From positions 28,721-92,720 of the forward strand of contig VUYV01000324.1 in assembly GCA_008711295.1 (NCBI GenBank): a DNA stretch of 64,000 nucleotides, read 5' to 3'. Source of the DNA: Anarhynchus alexandrinus. Lineage: Eukaryota > Chordata > Aves > Charadriiformes > Charadriidae. Positions within the stretch are counted from its first letter, which is position 1, and every line of letters starts with the position of its first letter. Shown here one piece after another: positions 50,561 through 63,462 of the stretch. A program made the position numbers and the translations under genes. The notes under the pieces are model-generated. The model was given only the letters and a program-made list of their open reading frames with translations. It did no database searches and was not told the DNA's origin.

Positions 50561-51887
50561 AGGGGTAGGTAAGGTAGCCAATCCCTCCACTCTAGTGACT
50601 TCAGTTTTATTTGATGTCCCTATTAGTGAATAACATTAAAAGTTATTAAATCTGAGCTGCTACTTGTTAGTCCCACTCTTCAATTGTCTATGAAGAGTTG
50701 GAGCAATTCACTACAATGCAGAATGAAAAATCTGAAATCAAGGGGAAACACAGGACAAATGCACTTTTAGTCAAAGGGAATTTACACTTTGTAACACTTA
50801 TTCACATGGAAAACATTCCAATAGTAGTAGTTGATTTGATTACATGAATTTATCTCATTAACCTAGTTCGAGCTGATAGAGGGATTGAAAAGATCATTCT
50901 TTAAAAGTGACACACCATTTTTTAAATATGTCAATATCCATTGTTTTAGGAGGTGAAGTGACAGAGTTTTGAAACAATTCTTTGTCAAAGTGTCAGCTAT
51001 ACTGTTAATTTCTTATCTTATGATCTTCTAATGTAAACATATCAAATAATGCATAATTCTTTTTGTTTCTGTGTTTATATTTTTTCTGTCTTGATTTAGT
51101 GAAATTCATTATAAAATGATTTGTAGAGTGGAAGTGAACTACAAGTCTATTTTTAGCTTTATAGCTGTCAGTTGGTAATGTGTCTGTGGCTGGTATTTCC
51201 TGATTCATATTAAAAAAGGGTTTCAAAATTTTGTTGGTGATGGTATTTCTTAAAATACTGTATTCAGCATTTTCTGTTATTTCTAACTAAGGAAATAAAA
51301 TTGGTGTTTCTTTGTCCTTCCAGTATATCTTTTCTAAAAGACATTAAACGTTCAAGGAGGTCTGAACTGTCACAAAAACAGTGTTAGAGGCTGTAGATGG
51401 AGAAGCAGCAGTTTGTGTATAGCTTCAAAGTAAGAAAAAAAGCTACTTTTGAAGGCAGTCCATTCCAGACCACTGGCTGCAATTTAGCAGTTCTTTCTAG
51501 ATAGCTCTGCTGATCTGAGGCCTGACCTAATACTTATAAAGGTTAGTTGCAGTTTGTCAGTATAGACGTTAGATGAGTTCTGTTAGGACACTTTGCTGTG
51601 GAAGAAAGCCTTAAGATTGAAACTGGGCATCTCTGATAAACGGCTAAGCAAATACTGGTTATATTATAGACTAGGTGGAAAGAGAAAGATATAATCAAAA
51701 CCAGCTGTAAAGAAAGGCTGGGAAGAAAGATCGCTCTAGAAAATCATGGAGGTATGCTGTAGGGCATAGGGGAATTGAGTCTATTGGTTTTTACCTTGTG
51801 CACTATAACTTTTGATCACAGCTAAATGGTATTTCCCAATTTGGAGTGAACTATTTGCTGTCTTTTTCTTTTCTTTTTTTTTTTTTT

Positions 51888-51888
51888 N
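51888..51888. other. Unresolved base (N)
   Basis: The only N noticed in the window, directly after a run of 14 T. It most likely marks a homopolymer or polishing problem in the assembly, so the length of the T run should not be trusted. Confidence 0.95.
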
Positions 51889-52636
51889 ATAAGCTGTTAT
51901 GATATCATGATGGTAGCATGTGATTTCTTACTCATTAATGTCTGTCATATGCTGTTGAATGAATTGGACACTGGAACCAAGATTGGCATTGTGTAAGTTG
52001 TACCAAAATGCTCTGTAAACTTTCTTAATTAAATGGCATTCTGCTGTCATCAGTAAACTGTATTGACTGAAGCTCAGAACACAAAAAGTTTTAGAACAAA
52101 ACTCTATGAATTCACATTTAGCAATTTAACATGGTTTTGCCAAGGCCACTATCATTTTACTTCAAGCTACATGTTCAAAGTGTGAGATTCTCACACAGAT
52201 AGGAAAGTTGTACATTTATGCTGGTTTTGATGGGATTCAGCTCGCAGGTTCGGTAAAGTATACACCCAAATTCCTGGATTATTGTGGAATGAATCAGATT
52301 TAAAAGGGAAGAAATCCTATTTCTGATAAATAAATTCCAATTAATACGTATGAATTAATGACTCAGACTGGAAGAATGAGTAACATGCTCTTGCACTCAC
52401 TTTAAATGCTTCAAATGGAGACAACAGGTAGGTTCAAGTCCTCAAGTGATGTGTAAGTGCTTCAGCATTGGATGTTATGTGAGAGGAATGACTAATCCCT
52501 GGATTCCAACATAATGAACTGTGAGATGCTCAACTCCATGAAGTCTGAGACATTCTTGACAGATAAGCAATTGAAACTTAATTCCTCAGAAAACTGCATG
52601 TGAAAGAAAGTGTAGGTCCCTCCTTTGGGGTCTATG

Positions 52637-52740
52637 TTTTTGGATATTTTGGTGGTTTTTGGGGGGTTTTGTTGTTGTGGGTTTTTTTTTCTTTGTTTTT
52701 TTTTGTTGTTGTTGTTGTTGTTGTTGGGTTTGGTTTTTTC
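52637..52740 (+). repeat. G/T-rich low-complexity tract with (TTG)n
   Basis: About 100 bases nearly free of A and C, including about eight TTG units at 52703-52727, several T runs and a GGGGGG run. The complementary strand is A/C-rich. Confidence 0.8.
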
Positions 52741-55154
52741 TTAAAAATTCATTTTACTAGCTGAGCCGGAACAGACAGGAAAAGGTTATCTAACTTATTT
52801 GTCTACAAAAACTCAGCTGCATGTTAAGTGTTTCTGTACAACAGCTGGGCTTCTAGAAAACTGCTACCCACACAAGCACTAAATAATAGCACACCTTTTC
52901 TTACCCTGACTTCCTTGCCATTTTATATAGTTTAACATCTTTATCCTGTTTTGGAAATTCATTCTTAAAAAATATTTTCAGGTATATTCATTCTTCACTT
53001 GTTGAGAACTTGAATATAATTTTCAGTCATTAAAAAACATTCCTTTCCCCTCATGTCTTTTTTTTTTACTTGAAAATGTACCTGTTGTGCCAATTAATTA
53101 TTTTTTGTCCAAGGGCTTAATTCAGTAAGACATTAAAGGTACTTCTGTATGATACACCTGAATGACTTTACTAGTGCTAATACCTTGCGTTAGCCATGCT
53201 GTAGTGGGATCAGGTAGAGCTACTCCGGTTAAACAACTTCTGAAATCTGCTTGTCCCAAATTATCCTACCTATTTCTACATAAAATTTCACTGTGCCATT
53301 TAAACAAGAATTTGATTCCTCCAAGATGTTGGGAGACTTCGGAGTGACTTAAAAAAGCAATTTAGGATGAAGAAATTGGCTTGAAAGTTCAGAGGCCTAT
53401 CTTGAGTACAGGAATATAGATCTGTAGTTAATAAAGTTGCATCTTTTAAACTACAGAAGACGACTGATGGTTTATCTGACTTTGATCATGTGGACATGAA
53501 AGAGTTACAGATCCTCCATAAAACTTTGGTGAAGTTGTATCCATTAAGCAACTAAGCAAATCAGGGGAAGGGTCAGCATTCCCCATAAAATAGTGGGGGA
53601 GGAAATTGAGAGGCAAACTGTCCGTGTGTATAATAGATGATAGTAGTAGCTGAGACTTAAAGTGCAAAATCTGATGTTCTTACTTAAGATGAGAAAAATC
53701 TTATTCAAAAAACACAAATGACAACAGTAGTCAGGAGTAAGGTAATATTCGGTATCCAATTAAAAACAGGGACTGAACATGACTCTGTATTGGTGACATC
53801 TTTGTAAAATATGTATTTCCAAGTCAAAGATATGGCTTTCAAATGCTTCCCTCCTCAGACAAGTGGCTTGGCACCATTTAGTTAGAGAAAAATCACGTGT
53901 AGCAAGAGTATTTTATAAAAGCACACACACACCCCCAAGCACTTTATATTAACATATAATAACTTGATATGAAAATCACAGTTTATGCACAGAACCAATG
54001 GGAAGAAGATGATAGTATGGAGGGTCAGGACGCATCTGCTTTACCACACAGGTGAAGCTTTGCTTCCCGCACAAGATCTTTGGCAGGAGCTCTGGACATG
54101 GGAGCACAGGTGCAATGATATCCCATTATCAGAAGAGTGAGAGTTCGGGACAATCACTTCTCAATTTCTAAAATAAAATTCCCTTCTCCTGTAGTATGAG
54201 ACTGGTCTGTTACAAATAGTCTTTCTTTCAACAACAACAAAAACCCAGTGAAAATTAATTATTTTCTCTGATTTAGTTGAACATACTGATTTTGCCCACT
54301 TTTAAAAGTAATTGAGATTACATGACAAACCTTACTAGACGATTTCTTCATTGGATTAGTCACCAGGGTACTTCATTCCTACCTGAGGTAGAATTTTGGA
54401 AATCCTCAAGTATTCCATGTATATATAATTCAAAAACTATGTTGTTTTCTTTTGTAAAATATATCACATCATATTTGTTTCAGCATTTGCTGTGGTTACA
54501 TAGTCTGAATATTATAATAGAAAAAATTAATGTCTCCTATTTTGCATTTCCTCGCATTTGAGTAACTAAACCAATAAGTACTTTCCAAATGTATCCAAAG
54601 GTTGCCTTTCGAAAAAAAAGTTTCGTTATATAATAATTCAATATATTATTGTTATTTTTATGGAATTATTCGTCTTTTTCAACTGAAGAACAAGTTTGAC
54701 GTGTTAGTAAGAAAGGATAAATAAACTTCAGCAATTAAAGGTGAATCATCAGGAGATGCCTTTTCTCATGAGTACCACAATCCATAACAGTGTGTCACCA
54801 CCAAATGAGAGTAGGTGATATCTAATGACACACAAAGAAGTCTTTATTACCACCCACTTGCCTCTAATGTACCACAGGGGTTTTTATCAAACAGCTCTGT
54901 TAACCTTATGTCATTTGCACTGAAACATACAATGACTACTACAATTCAAATGCCTATAGTAGTTAAGAAAAGACAAGGGAATACACCTCATGGGGGATAT
55001 ACTGAAATAGAAAAAAGGACTTACTTTTGTTAAAACAGGAAAAGATTATTTCAAGTGTAAGATTATTATTTTCCAAGGAACCTAAAAAAACCCTAGTGAG
55101 CAATAGGTGGAATCTACTATTTTCTGAGTCTGGAAAAGATAATGATACAAAATA

Positions 55155-55250
55155 AATCTTCAAATTTATTTATTTTTATAAATATAAATAATATAAATAA
55201 ATACATACACACAATTTTAAAAATATATACATAAATTCAAAAAAAAATAG
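55155..55250. repeat. AT-rich low-complexity stretch
   Basis: Units of TTTA/AAAT and ATAAAT type, with almost no G over about 95 bases. Confidence 0.7.
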
Positions 55251-56111
55251 CTGCTAGTGACACAGTCTCCATCAGAAGGAATGAATCATTTCCATCACTT
55301 GAGAAGCTTATGCACTGGCTGTTTGCACCGTACATTAAAATGTGTTGATATGGCATGAAGGTTCCTCAGGTTGTTGAACACACTGAAAGACAGCCTTCTG
55401 GATAAAGAATAAGGGTTCATTTAGAAGTTTTGCAACACATTTATTTTAAAATAACAGCATTTGCCCTCTTCAGTTATATCAAAACAGAAATGTTGGTATG
55501 TTCTCTGTCCAGAATGAGGACAGACAAAGATGTCTGTGCACAGTAGAGATTTTAAACATATTAATGTTTAAACATACTTCTCTTTCCATTAACCATTACA
55601 CTGTGATCCCACTGCTCTTCATATAGGTTTTTTAAGATCTCTCTTTCTGTGCTAAAACCTTAGGCAGGGTTAGATTTTTTTTGAAAGGATCAGGTACCAC
55701 AAAGTCATTGCAGTGCCTAAGCTTAGTATCTAAGTTATTTACCAAATTTAACAACCTTAACTCTCTATATTAATTTCAGTTTATGTTTCAGCCCAATATC
55801 TACAGGCACTGTTTCTTAATAGTCTAATTATTTATAACTAAAACCTGATATTATTTGCAATAAAAAGATCTCAAAATATCGTCACACTGATGTTAAAATT
55901 GTGAAAATTTAAAACGCAGCATTTTACAGGAACTGTTCTAATTTGCATGTCTTCCCTTGCAGGGGTAATGCTTATGCCATATGTAGGTGATTTTTGACCA
56001 CTACAGAAAACTCGGAAGCATTAAAAGCTTGAAGTGTGCCACCTTTAATTAGTAACAATTTTCCTGTCTTTAAAGAGGATGCTACCTCTACATTCTCCAC
56101 AGTCAGAGCAG

Positions 56112-56466
56112 GATAGAATCATAGAATCATAGGATCATAGAATCATAGAATTTCTGAGGTTGGAAGGGACCTTTAAGATCATCAAGTTCAACCATTAACC
56201 TACCCTGACAAAACCACTTCTAAACTATGTCCCTAAGTACCACATCTACCCTTTTTTTAAACACCCCCAGAGATGGTGAATCCACCACCTCCCTGGGCAG
56301 CCTATTCCAATGTTAATAACCCTTTCAGTGAAAAAAAATTTCCTAATATCCAATCTGAACCTCCCCTGGCATAACTTGAACCCATTTCCTCTTGTCCTAT
56401 CACTTGTCACCAGGGAGAAGAGGTCAGCCCCCACCTCTCTACAACCTCTTTTCAGGTAGTTGTAGG
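56112..56466 (-). mobile_element. CR1 LINE 3' end, young subfamily
   Basis: On the minus strand this gives [29 protein letters not shown], then a 3' UTR. It ends at 56112 with four or five octamers (ATAGAATC, ATAGGATC). It shares long runs of wording with the plus-strand copy at 30672-31127, including the GGTAGGTTAATGGTT part of the UTR, so it is the same subfamily. The 5' truncation is at about 56466. A long T/A run in place of the RKKFF-type codons breaks the frame. Confidence 0.9.
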
Positions 56467-57016
56467 GGATATCATTATGATCATCTGTACTATTATTCTG
56501 AGCTATAAAGACACAAATCTCAACCTAGGTAAGGTATAAAGAGGCTAAAAAGGTGACAAGAGCCTGAAGTCTGATACTAGGCTTCAGGAACTCAGAGCAT
56601 GTACAATATGACCCAGACAGTTCTAGTTTCTTATACAAGTCTTGGCAGTCCCTCCAGGCTGTCCCCGGGACGGTACCATTGCCCAAACTATATTCAGCTT
56701 CCCATGCTGAAGGCTACCTTGTATGCCCAAATCCAGTGATTGACTCTATTATAGGAACTGTGGTGGATTCCTGACAAGACTTTTCCTTATGGGTTGAAAG
56801 TGGGAAAATACCCCTTCCAGCTGACTAAGTAATTGCTTCAAGAAAAATTGGCTCTTATCTTCAAAGAGCTTCATGGCCAACACCTAAAATTTTTCAAAGT
56901 TCTTATAAAGCTCTAAAATGAAGATTGTCATTAGCAGCTAATTTATTAGACATTACAGAGCTAATTATCAAGGTTTAAACTAATCTTACAGATGCCAGAC
57001 TTGAAAGGAGTTGATA
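56467..57016. other. Non-coding spacer
   Basis: AT-rich unique DNA between a CR1 fragment and the CCCTT array. Nothing recognised. Confidence 0.6.
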
Positions 57017-57164
57017 CTTCCCTTCCCTTCCCTTCCCTTCCCTTCCCTTCCCTTCCCTTCCCTTCCCTTCCCTTCCCTTCCCTTCCCTTCCCTTCCCTTC
57101 CCCTCCCTTCCCGTCCCTTCCCTTCCCTTCCCTTCCCTTCCCTTCCCTTCCCTTCCCTTCCCCC
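57017..57164. repeat. (CCCTT)n pentanucleotide array
   Basis: About 29 tandem CCCTT units over about 148 bp, with variant units only near 57101 (CCCCT-type) and 57111 (CCGTC-type). One strand is all pyrimidine, the other all purine. The array makes artificial open frames of GREGK repeats on the minus strand and LPFPS repeats on the plus strand. The near-perfect units imply recent expansion or high mutability. Confidence 0.95.
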
Positions 57165-60100
57165 CAAAGACCATCTTATAATTAAGCACAATATCATTAT
57201 GTGTCTGTGTAGACGAGAAATTGCAGTTGTATCACTAGCCTTAATTTTAGTATTTCCAACTTTAACTGTTGACTTTTCAGCCTTAATATTGTTTTTCTGT
57301 ACTCCTTCATATCTTGAATATATGGTTTTATGGATAAGACAGCTTTAATTGTTATGAATGGTAAATTTCCAGAGCATTAAACCAAACAGAACAGTAGAAT
57401 AATCCATTTAATATATTATAAATAAACCAATAAGCACTAAAAACTAATTCTCAATTCAATCAGGAAGGTTTCCATGAAGTGTCCATACAGAAATCTTTAC
57501 TACAAGACATTTTTAATTCACAGTTTTAAGTGGAAAATAAATGCCATTCAAATAGTTTTGCTCATATTCATGCATATTATCATTTCTTTGTTTTTATCAA
57601 CACTACAAGCTTTCTTGTTTTTCATGGTTTCGGTTTCTTCATGGTACAATGAATAGATGTTCCATGAAAATTATGTTAAAATAACAGAGGAATGTCCATG
57701 AATATTCATAGAACAAATTGTTATTCTTGTTTCTTTATTGTGATGAAACATAGGATAGCTTGAACATGCAGAAAATAATATAAAGAGGGATTTGGAAGAA
57801 GGAATTTGTGTATTTTGAGGGTAGCTTTCAACATTTAAATTTCTGTTCATGATTAGCATTTAACAAAAAAGTGACAGTTACTTTGAAGGGGGGAAAAAAG
57901 AACAAAAAGCCCATCAACAAAAAATACTCGATACATCACTTAGACAAAATGAAAGAATCACAAGAATATCATAACTCTTTAAAAATTGGAAGTTAATACA
58001 GTAATAATGTTCTTGAATGGCTGTGATCTTCCTTCCCTGTTTGATGTGCTACAATGACCTTCAGAAAGTGCTGAGGTCAGCTAAGAGGCTAGAGAAAAAA
58101 CACAGAAACACAGAGTCAGTCAAGTGCTAAAATAGCATATGAAGCGCAGCTCTGACCTGCATGAGGAAAAGGGACCTGTTCAGCCTCACAGGCACTCCTG
58201 CAACACCTTCCCCATTTGGACGGTTTCCACACAAAGGATACATCCAAATTTCAGTCCCATCTGCTGGGTACGCACCCAGGCTGTGTCCTAGCTGCTGTTG
58301 AGAATGGGACCTGGCTACATGCTATACTCCTACATTAAACTTATTTTGGAAGGCAAATCAAACATCCCGGAAGGATGAGTGCTTATATACAATCCCTTTA
58401 TTAAATGATGGGAGGAAAAAGACTGTGAGGCACATTGCACAGCACACTTTCTCTGCCCCTGTAGACAATCTTGTTGTGCAGGACAGAGCTACTGAATATT
58501 TTAAAGTTCCTTTGTTCCCTTGTACAACTAAATACCAGATACTTGTAACAGCCATTACAAAAAAGAATCAATAAAATTCCCTACATTAGTGCATTCATGT
58601 GTGTGTAATTAATTTTGTACATGCAAAAATGTGTGTGTGTTTATGTACATATAGTTAATCTACTTCCTTTATGGATTCTTATTGGCCAAGGATTAAAATA
58701 TTTTCTATAAAATCATCTCTAAAAAAAGTGTTCATGAAGAAATAGCTGATGAAGAAATAAAACAAAGAAAATCCATTGCCTATAGAAGATCTTTACCGAT
58801 TGTAATTTTCAGCATGAAAAAAACTTTTCCCTCAAGATATATCAGTGATCAGCAGGTTTTAATATATTTTTTTTAGGTGATTGTGTATCATTGTGGCTGT
58901 TGCTAGGCTAGAATTCCCAGTTGTTTTATCTCTGTAACAATCTCATAGCAAGAGTTTTTCTTAACTCCTTCATCTAATAGAAGGTGGAATGATCTTTTAA
59001 GACAGCAGAAAACATCTTTTTTGTCAATACCCTGGGACAGGTATTTGCTTATGCTCGTGTAGATTGACATCTCACAATTCACATCATCTGTTACCAAATT
59101 CCTTAGCTCTACAGTAATGTAATATCAGCCTGTTTTTCTAATTTCTTCCACCTTGTGATATTGCTGACGTTGCACAAATAGAGCACAAAATGCAAATGGG
59201 TCAGAATTCTTGGGTGTGGTTTGTCTGATGCAATTCAAGTGTCTGCATCTGAGGTGGTGAAAGAAACAGGTATTTTGAAAAGGACATTGATCTTGCTTGG
59301 AAGCAGGCTTCTATATTTTTTCAGATGATTTTATCATAAAACAACACTTCCACTGACTGTGCAGAGATGTACAGACTGTGTTAGAATGACTAGCCTATAT
59401 ATGGATACATGTTAGAAATGACTACAGTTAGGTGAGATGCATCCTATCTAGATTCCCTTTACAGTCGATGGAAAAACATGACATTTCAAAGGGATGATTC
59501 ACCTTGTCTTAAAGTAGGCGTCCAAAACAGGTGAATAGATGAATCACATTTCTGCTTTTATATATGGTTTTCTTTCACTGAATTCTAAAAATATCCCCCA
59601 GGTGGGAACTATTACACCCATTTTACATGTGGCTAAGTAGTGATTAAAGAGCAGATTTGAGAAAACTGTTTGTGTACAAGCCCTGAATACCAGTTCTTTC
59701 TCAACTTCTCTGCTTTAATTGCATTTAATAACTTTTTTTTACTTATATGTAAAAAATATTTACTTATTTAATGTGTCAGGGTTTTCTTCATGTATGCATT
59801 CGTAACTCAAGCAGATATTACTGCGATCTTTCTTAATTATGTATTAACATAATGTTACTCAACACTATACTTAAGTCAGTCATACAGGCAAATTAACAAT
59901 AATATTGATCAGACCTTGCAAGACAAAGAAGCACAGATATAATTTTATTATTAACAGAAATGTGTGGGTATTGATATTTAACTTTGAGGGTCAGAGAGGG
60001 CCTTGACTTACTTTCTACTATGGCTCATAACAACCATTGTTGTTATTTATTTGTAGTGTTAAATGGCATCTTTGTCAAATAATCAGTATTCAGATTTGCT

Positions 60101-63100
60101 TATGTTTAGCCTAGCATTGCTGGATTCAAGTTACTTTGTAGTCCTTCTGCCTACCCAGCCACCAGCTGAACTGTGAGAACATATGAAGAATACTTCAGTC
60201 TCTGCAGTTACAATCTCAATTCCTTCCTCCAGAAGAGTACAGTTAATCAGACGTTTCCTAGGAACCATGTTTGCTGTGGCAGCTTGTTGCTTCTGCTCAG
60301 CGCTAGCTATGAAAAGTGACAAATTACTCATAAACAGATACATGTATTTTAAAAATTCTCACTCCTTTTTGACCTGAAGATGAATCTCTGTGCTGATATG
60401 AGGAATATAAAAATGAAAGAAAAAAGCACTTACCTGTAAAGAAATTCCAGCCTCACTTCACAGACTGGAAAGTAGGAAGAATCAAAATATTAGGAAAAAT
60501 CAGTTTCAACTATAACCACACTACTAAGCATGGAGGAATACAGCAAATATAATGCTGGGGCAGCCAAGCTAAGCCTACCAGTCAATTTAGCCTCTTCCTT
60601 CTTCTCCATTGTCGACCAGGGAAGAGCAAGGAATGCCAAGGAATTCTCTCCTTCTTCACTCCTGTTAAAACACAAGAATAGTCTCAGCCACTTGTAGGAG
60701 TAAAGACCTGGAACAACCAGCCCTGCTCCACCCCGCTTTTTCAAACTTGGGAACTGATTCCCTGGCAATATAATCAAAGGATGGGGAAGAAAAGAATTTA
60801 ATCTCCTTCAAATAATGTTATCAATTTTGCTGGCAGCAAAGTTTAATTGCAATTATATTTATAAATATCCAGTTGGAACTTCTCAGCTGGGTTTTTATTT
60901 TTTTCTTGTTTGATTTTTTTTTTTTCTGCTTGAAAGCTACATGGAAAAGACATGACACTGGCAGTATTTTATCCAGTTATCCTGCATAATTTACAGAAAA
61001 GTGTGTTTCATTTACACAGATGTTTTTCTCTTGCTGTTAACGGGCACCAGATTAACAAGGGATAAAAATTGTAAGAAGCTCTTATCTGTATGGACACAGA
61101 ATTTTCGTGACTTTTTTGTAAGTAAGGCCACAGCTTTTCAGGAAGTTCACAAATGAGTTTATTGATCCCAAGGACATTTAGAGAAAGTAAAGTGGTGCAA
61201 TTTATGCCTTTTCTCCTTCTTTTCTTCATTACTTCAATGTAATTTCTTTCATTTATTCAATATATTTTATAATATCTTTTACTTTTAGGTATTCATAGGT
61301 AGCTCCTTTCAAACTGGAAGAAAGTCCAATTTCTTAGTCAAAGGCTATGAAAGTAATTGAAAATACAGTCTCACTACTTGCCTGGAATACACAAGGCATG
61401 TAGTAGGAACACTATGCCTTTTTCATAGTCTGCCTTTTAAACAAAAGAGTATGACACAGCTGTCCACACCAGAGATTATTCAGAGTTACTACTGGCTGAT
61501 TTAAGCAGCTCCCTGCTTTTAATTTAACATATTCATTGTTTTGAATCAGAGATACTTAATTTAGCACTGTGAATTCCACCCACATAGTGTGATGTCTAAA
61601 ATTTACATATGATGATACTGACCATTGTCATTCCGGACTCTCTTTATGAATATAGGCTTAACAAACTAAAATAGAACTCATCAAGACAAAACTAAATCAG
61701 TATTACACAGTATCCAGTAGCAGATAATAACAGCTATTTCAATCTTAACAAGACATCTCAGGTTTGGAAATTGATTTTCTTATTTTGAGCTATGAAAACA
61801 CGTGCCTTCCTTATCTTGTCTGAAATCATATATCTGTTTCTATAGTACTGTTTAGCACCTGCATGGCAATATAGCTTTGTTCTGAATTTTTAGATATATT
61901 TTACACTGAGGAACGCAAACAAAGAATATTATAAGCTACTCCTTAAACATTTGCCAGTACTAATTGAAAAGAAGAACCAGATTTCTGTAGGGAAATTGCA
62001 AGAAAATGCACTGAATTTATTTCCATAATCCCTAAAATTGTATCTAGTAGTTTTATCACACAAAAGTATCCCAATCTAAGGGACAACCTTTTTGTTTTTA
62101 TAGCTACAAAACTTTACTATGATAGAAAACAAATGTTAACTGAAATGTACTAAAGGAAGAATGTTGATTTAATCTTTATCTTTCCCTACTCAACATCTGC
62201 ATGCCACTTATCATGTCTAAAGGTTTATCTATGTCTATTTTTCTCTTTGCACCTCCAACAACTTACTTGACAGCATGCCTCCAAACCCAACTGTGACGCC
62301 TCTCTCACTTCGCAGCTGTTTGCCCTCACTAGTTCGAAAGTCACTCCACCCAATATTTCAGGAAAAGATCTCTGTGCTAGACAAAACTTTACTGCTATTT
62401 TCCTCCCTTCACGAACGCACAGCCTCTCCTCCGTAGAGGGAAATAGAAATCTTAAAAGTAGTTCAATTAGCTTTTAGTTTAAATGCTCTGATCTCCTTTC
62501 CATATGCCCTCTCCCTGCTGAGCTATAAAAACATGTGCTTACCTCTATACACAAACCTATGGAGCAATACAGTTCACTTAGTAAGCTGAGAACATGAAAA
62601 GTGTGCCTTACTATAGCCGTGGATGGAGGTATACACCAAAGAATGCAGATTGGGAGTCTGTAGCCTGTATTACAGTGACAACACGGATAGACCTCATAGG
62701 GAGTGAGCAAAAAGCCATGTTATTGTGTGGATATTTAAGTTGGGAAGTAAGAACAAAAAGAAGATTTTACTTCTATATGCAATGTGTGTGTTATAGTCAG
62801 TGTCTACATTTTAAAATGTTGAAAAAAATAAATAAAAGGTTGCAGAATAAAGGCATATAAATTATTTAGGGACTGGAGAAAATGTTTGACAGTAAGAGCA
62901 TTAAAGAATTCAGTCTATTTATTGTATCAAAAGAAGATAGAGAGGTGAATTGATCATGGTGCATAAAAAACCTTCAGGCAAAGAAGAACGAACAATGGAA
63001 CAAGGATTTTGTTTTCTTTTTCCTCTCCTCACTAAATTTCACATACCTCTCTACTTGTATATTTCAGGCAAAACCTCTGAACTTTGTGAAATCTATCTTA

Positions 63101-63462
63101 AAAAAAATAATTGTGAAATAGGATCTAATTTTGTGAAATGAGGTTAAACCCTTTATTCTGAGCACCGTAATTTTCCAGAAAGTTTTATATAATCTGAGAA
63201 GTATATCACATAAGAATGTCCTGAAAAAGACAACTTTATTACTACTAGCTTGAGACCAGCAATAAAAGAGATCACACATCTTGGTGAAGAACACTTTTGT
63301 GATAGCTGGAAACTTACATTTAAAAAAAAAAAAGCCTAGACTCAAAATAGTGAGTTCCCTCTCAAAAAAGGAAGCAACATTTGGAACAATATGAACTACT
63401 GAAAATGTGAACATTTGCTGAACTGTGGAAATTTTTATGAATGACCTAATTAAAACAGTTAG
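57165..63462. other. AT-rich non-coding DNA, no gene seen
   Basis: Unique-looking sequence. A (GT)n-like run lies near 58596-58640, and T runs lie near 60895-60926. Open frames reach 95 codons (60490-60777), with no domain. No recognised dispersed repeat. Confidence 0.55.

Larger units (their letters stand above)
50561..56111. other. AT-rich non-coding DNA with simple sequence
   Basis: No gene recognised. It contains a T14 run next to an unresolved base (51874-51888), a G/T-rich tract (52637-52740), a short (CA)n at 53922-53932 and an AT-rich low-complexity stretch (55155-55250). Confidence 0.55.

Noticed and set aside
56961..57348. Open frames coding for GREGK or LPFPS repeats
   Set aside because: They are simple translations of the (CCCTT)n array and its edges, with no independent coding evidence.
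63064..63414. 116-codon minus-strand open frame, Phe-rich
   Set aside because: Driven by A-rich tracts on the plus strand; no domain or membrane-protein architecture that stands out.
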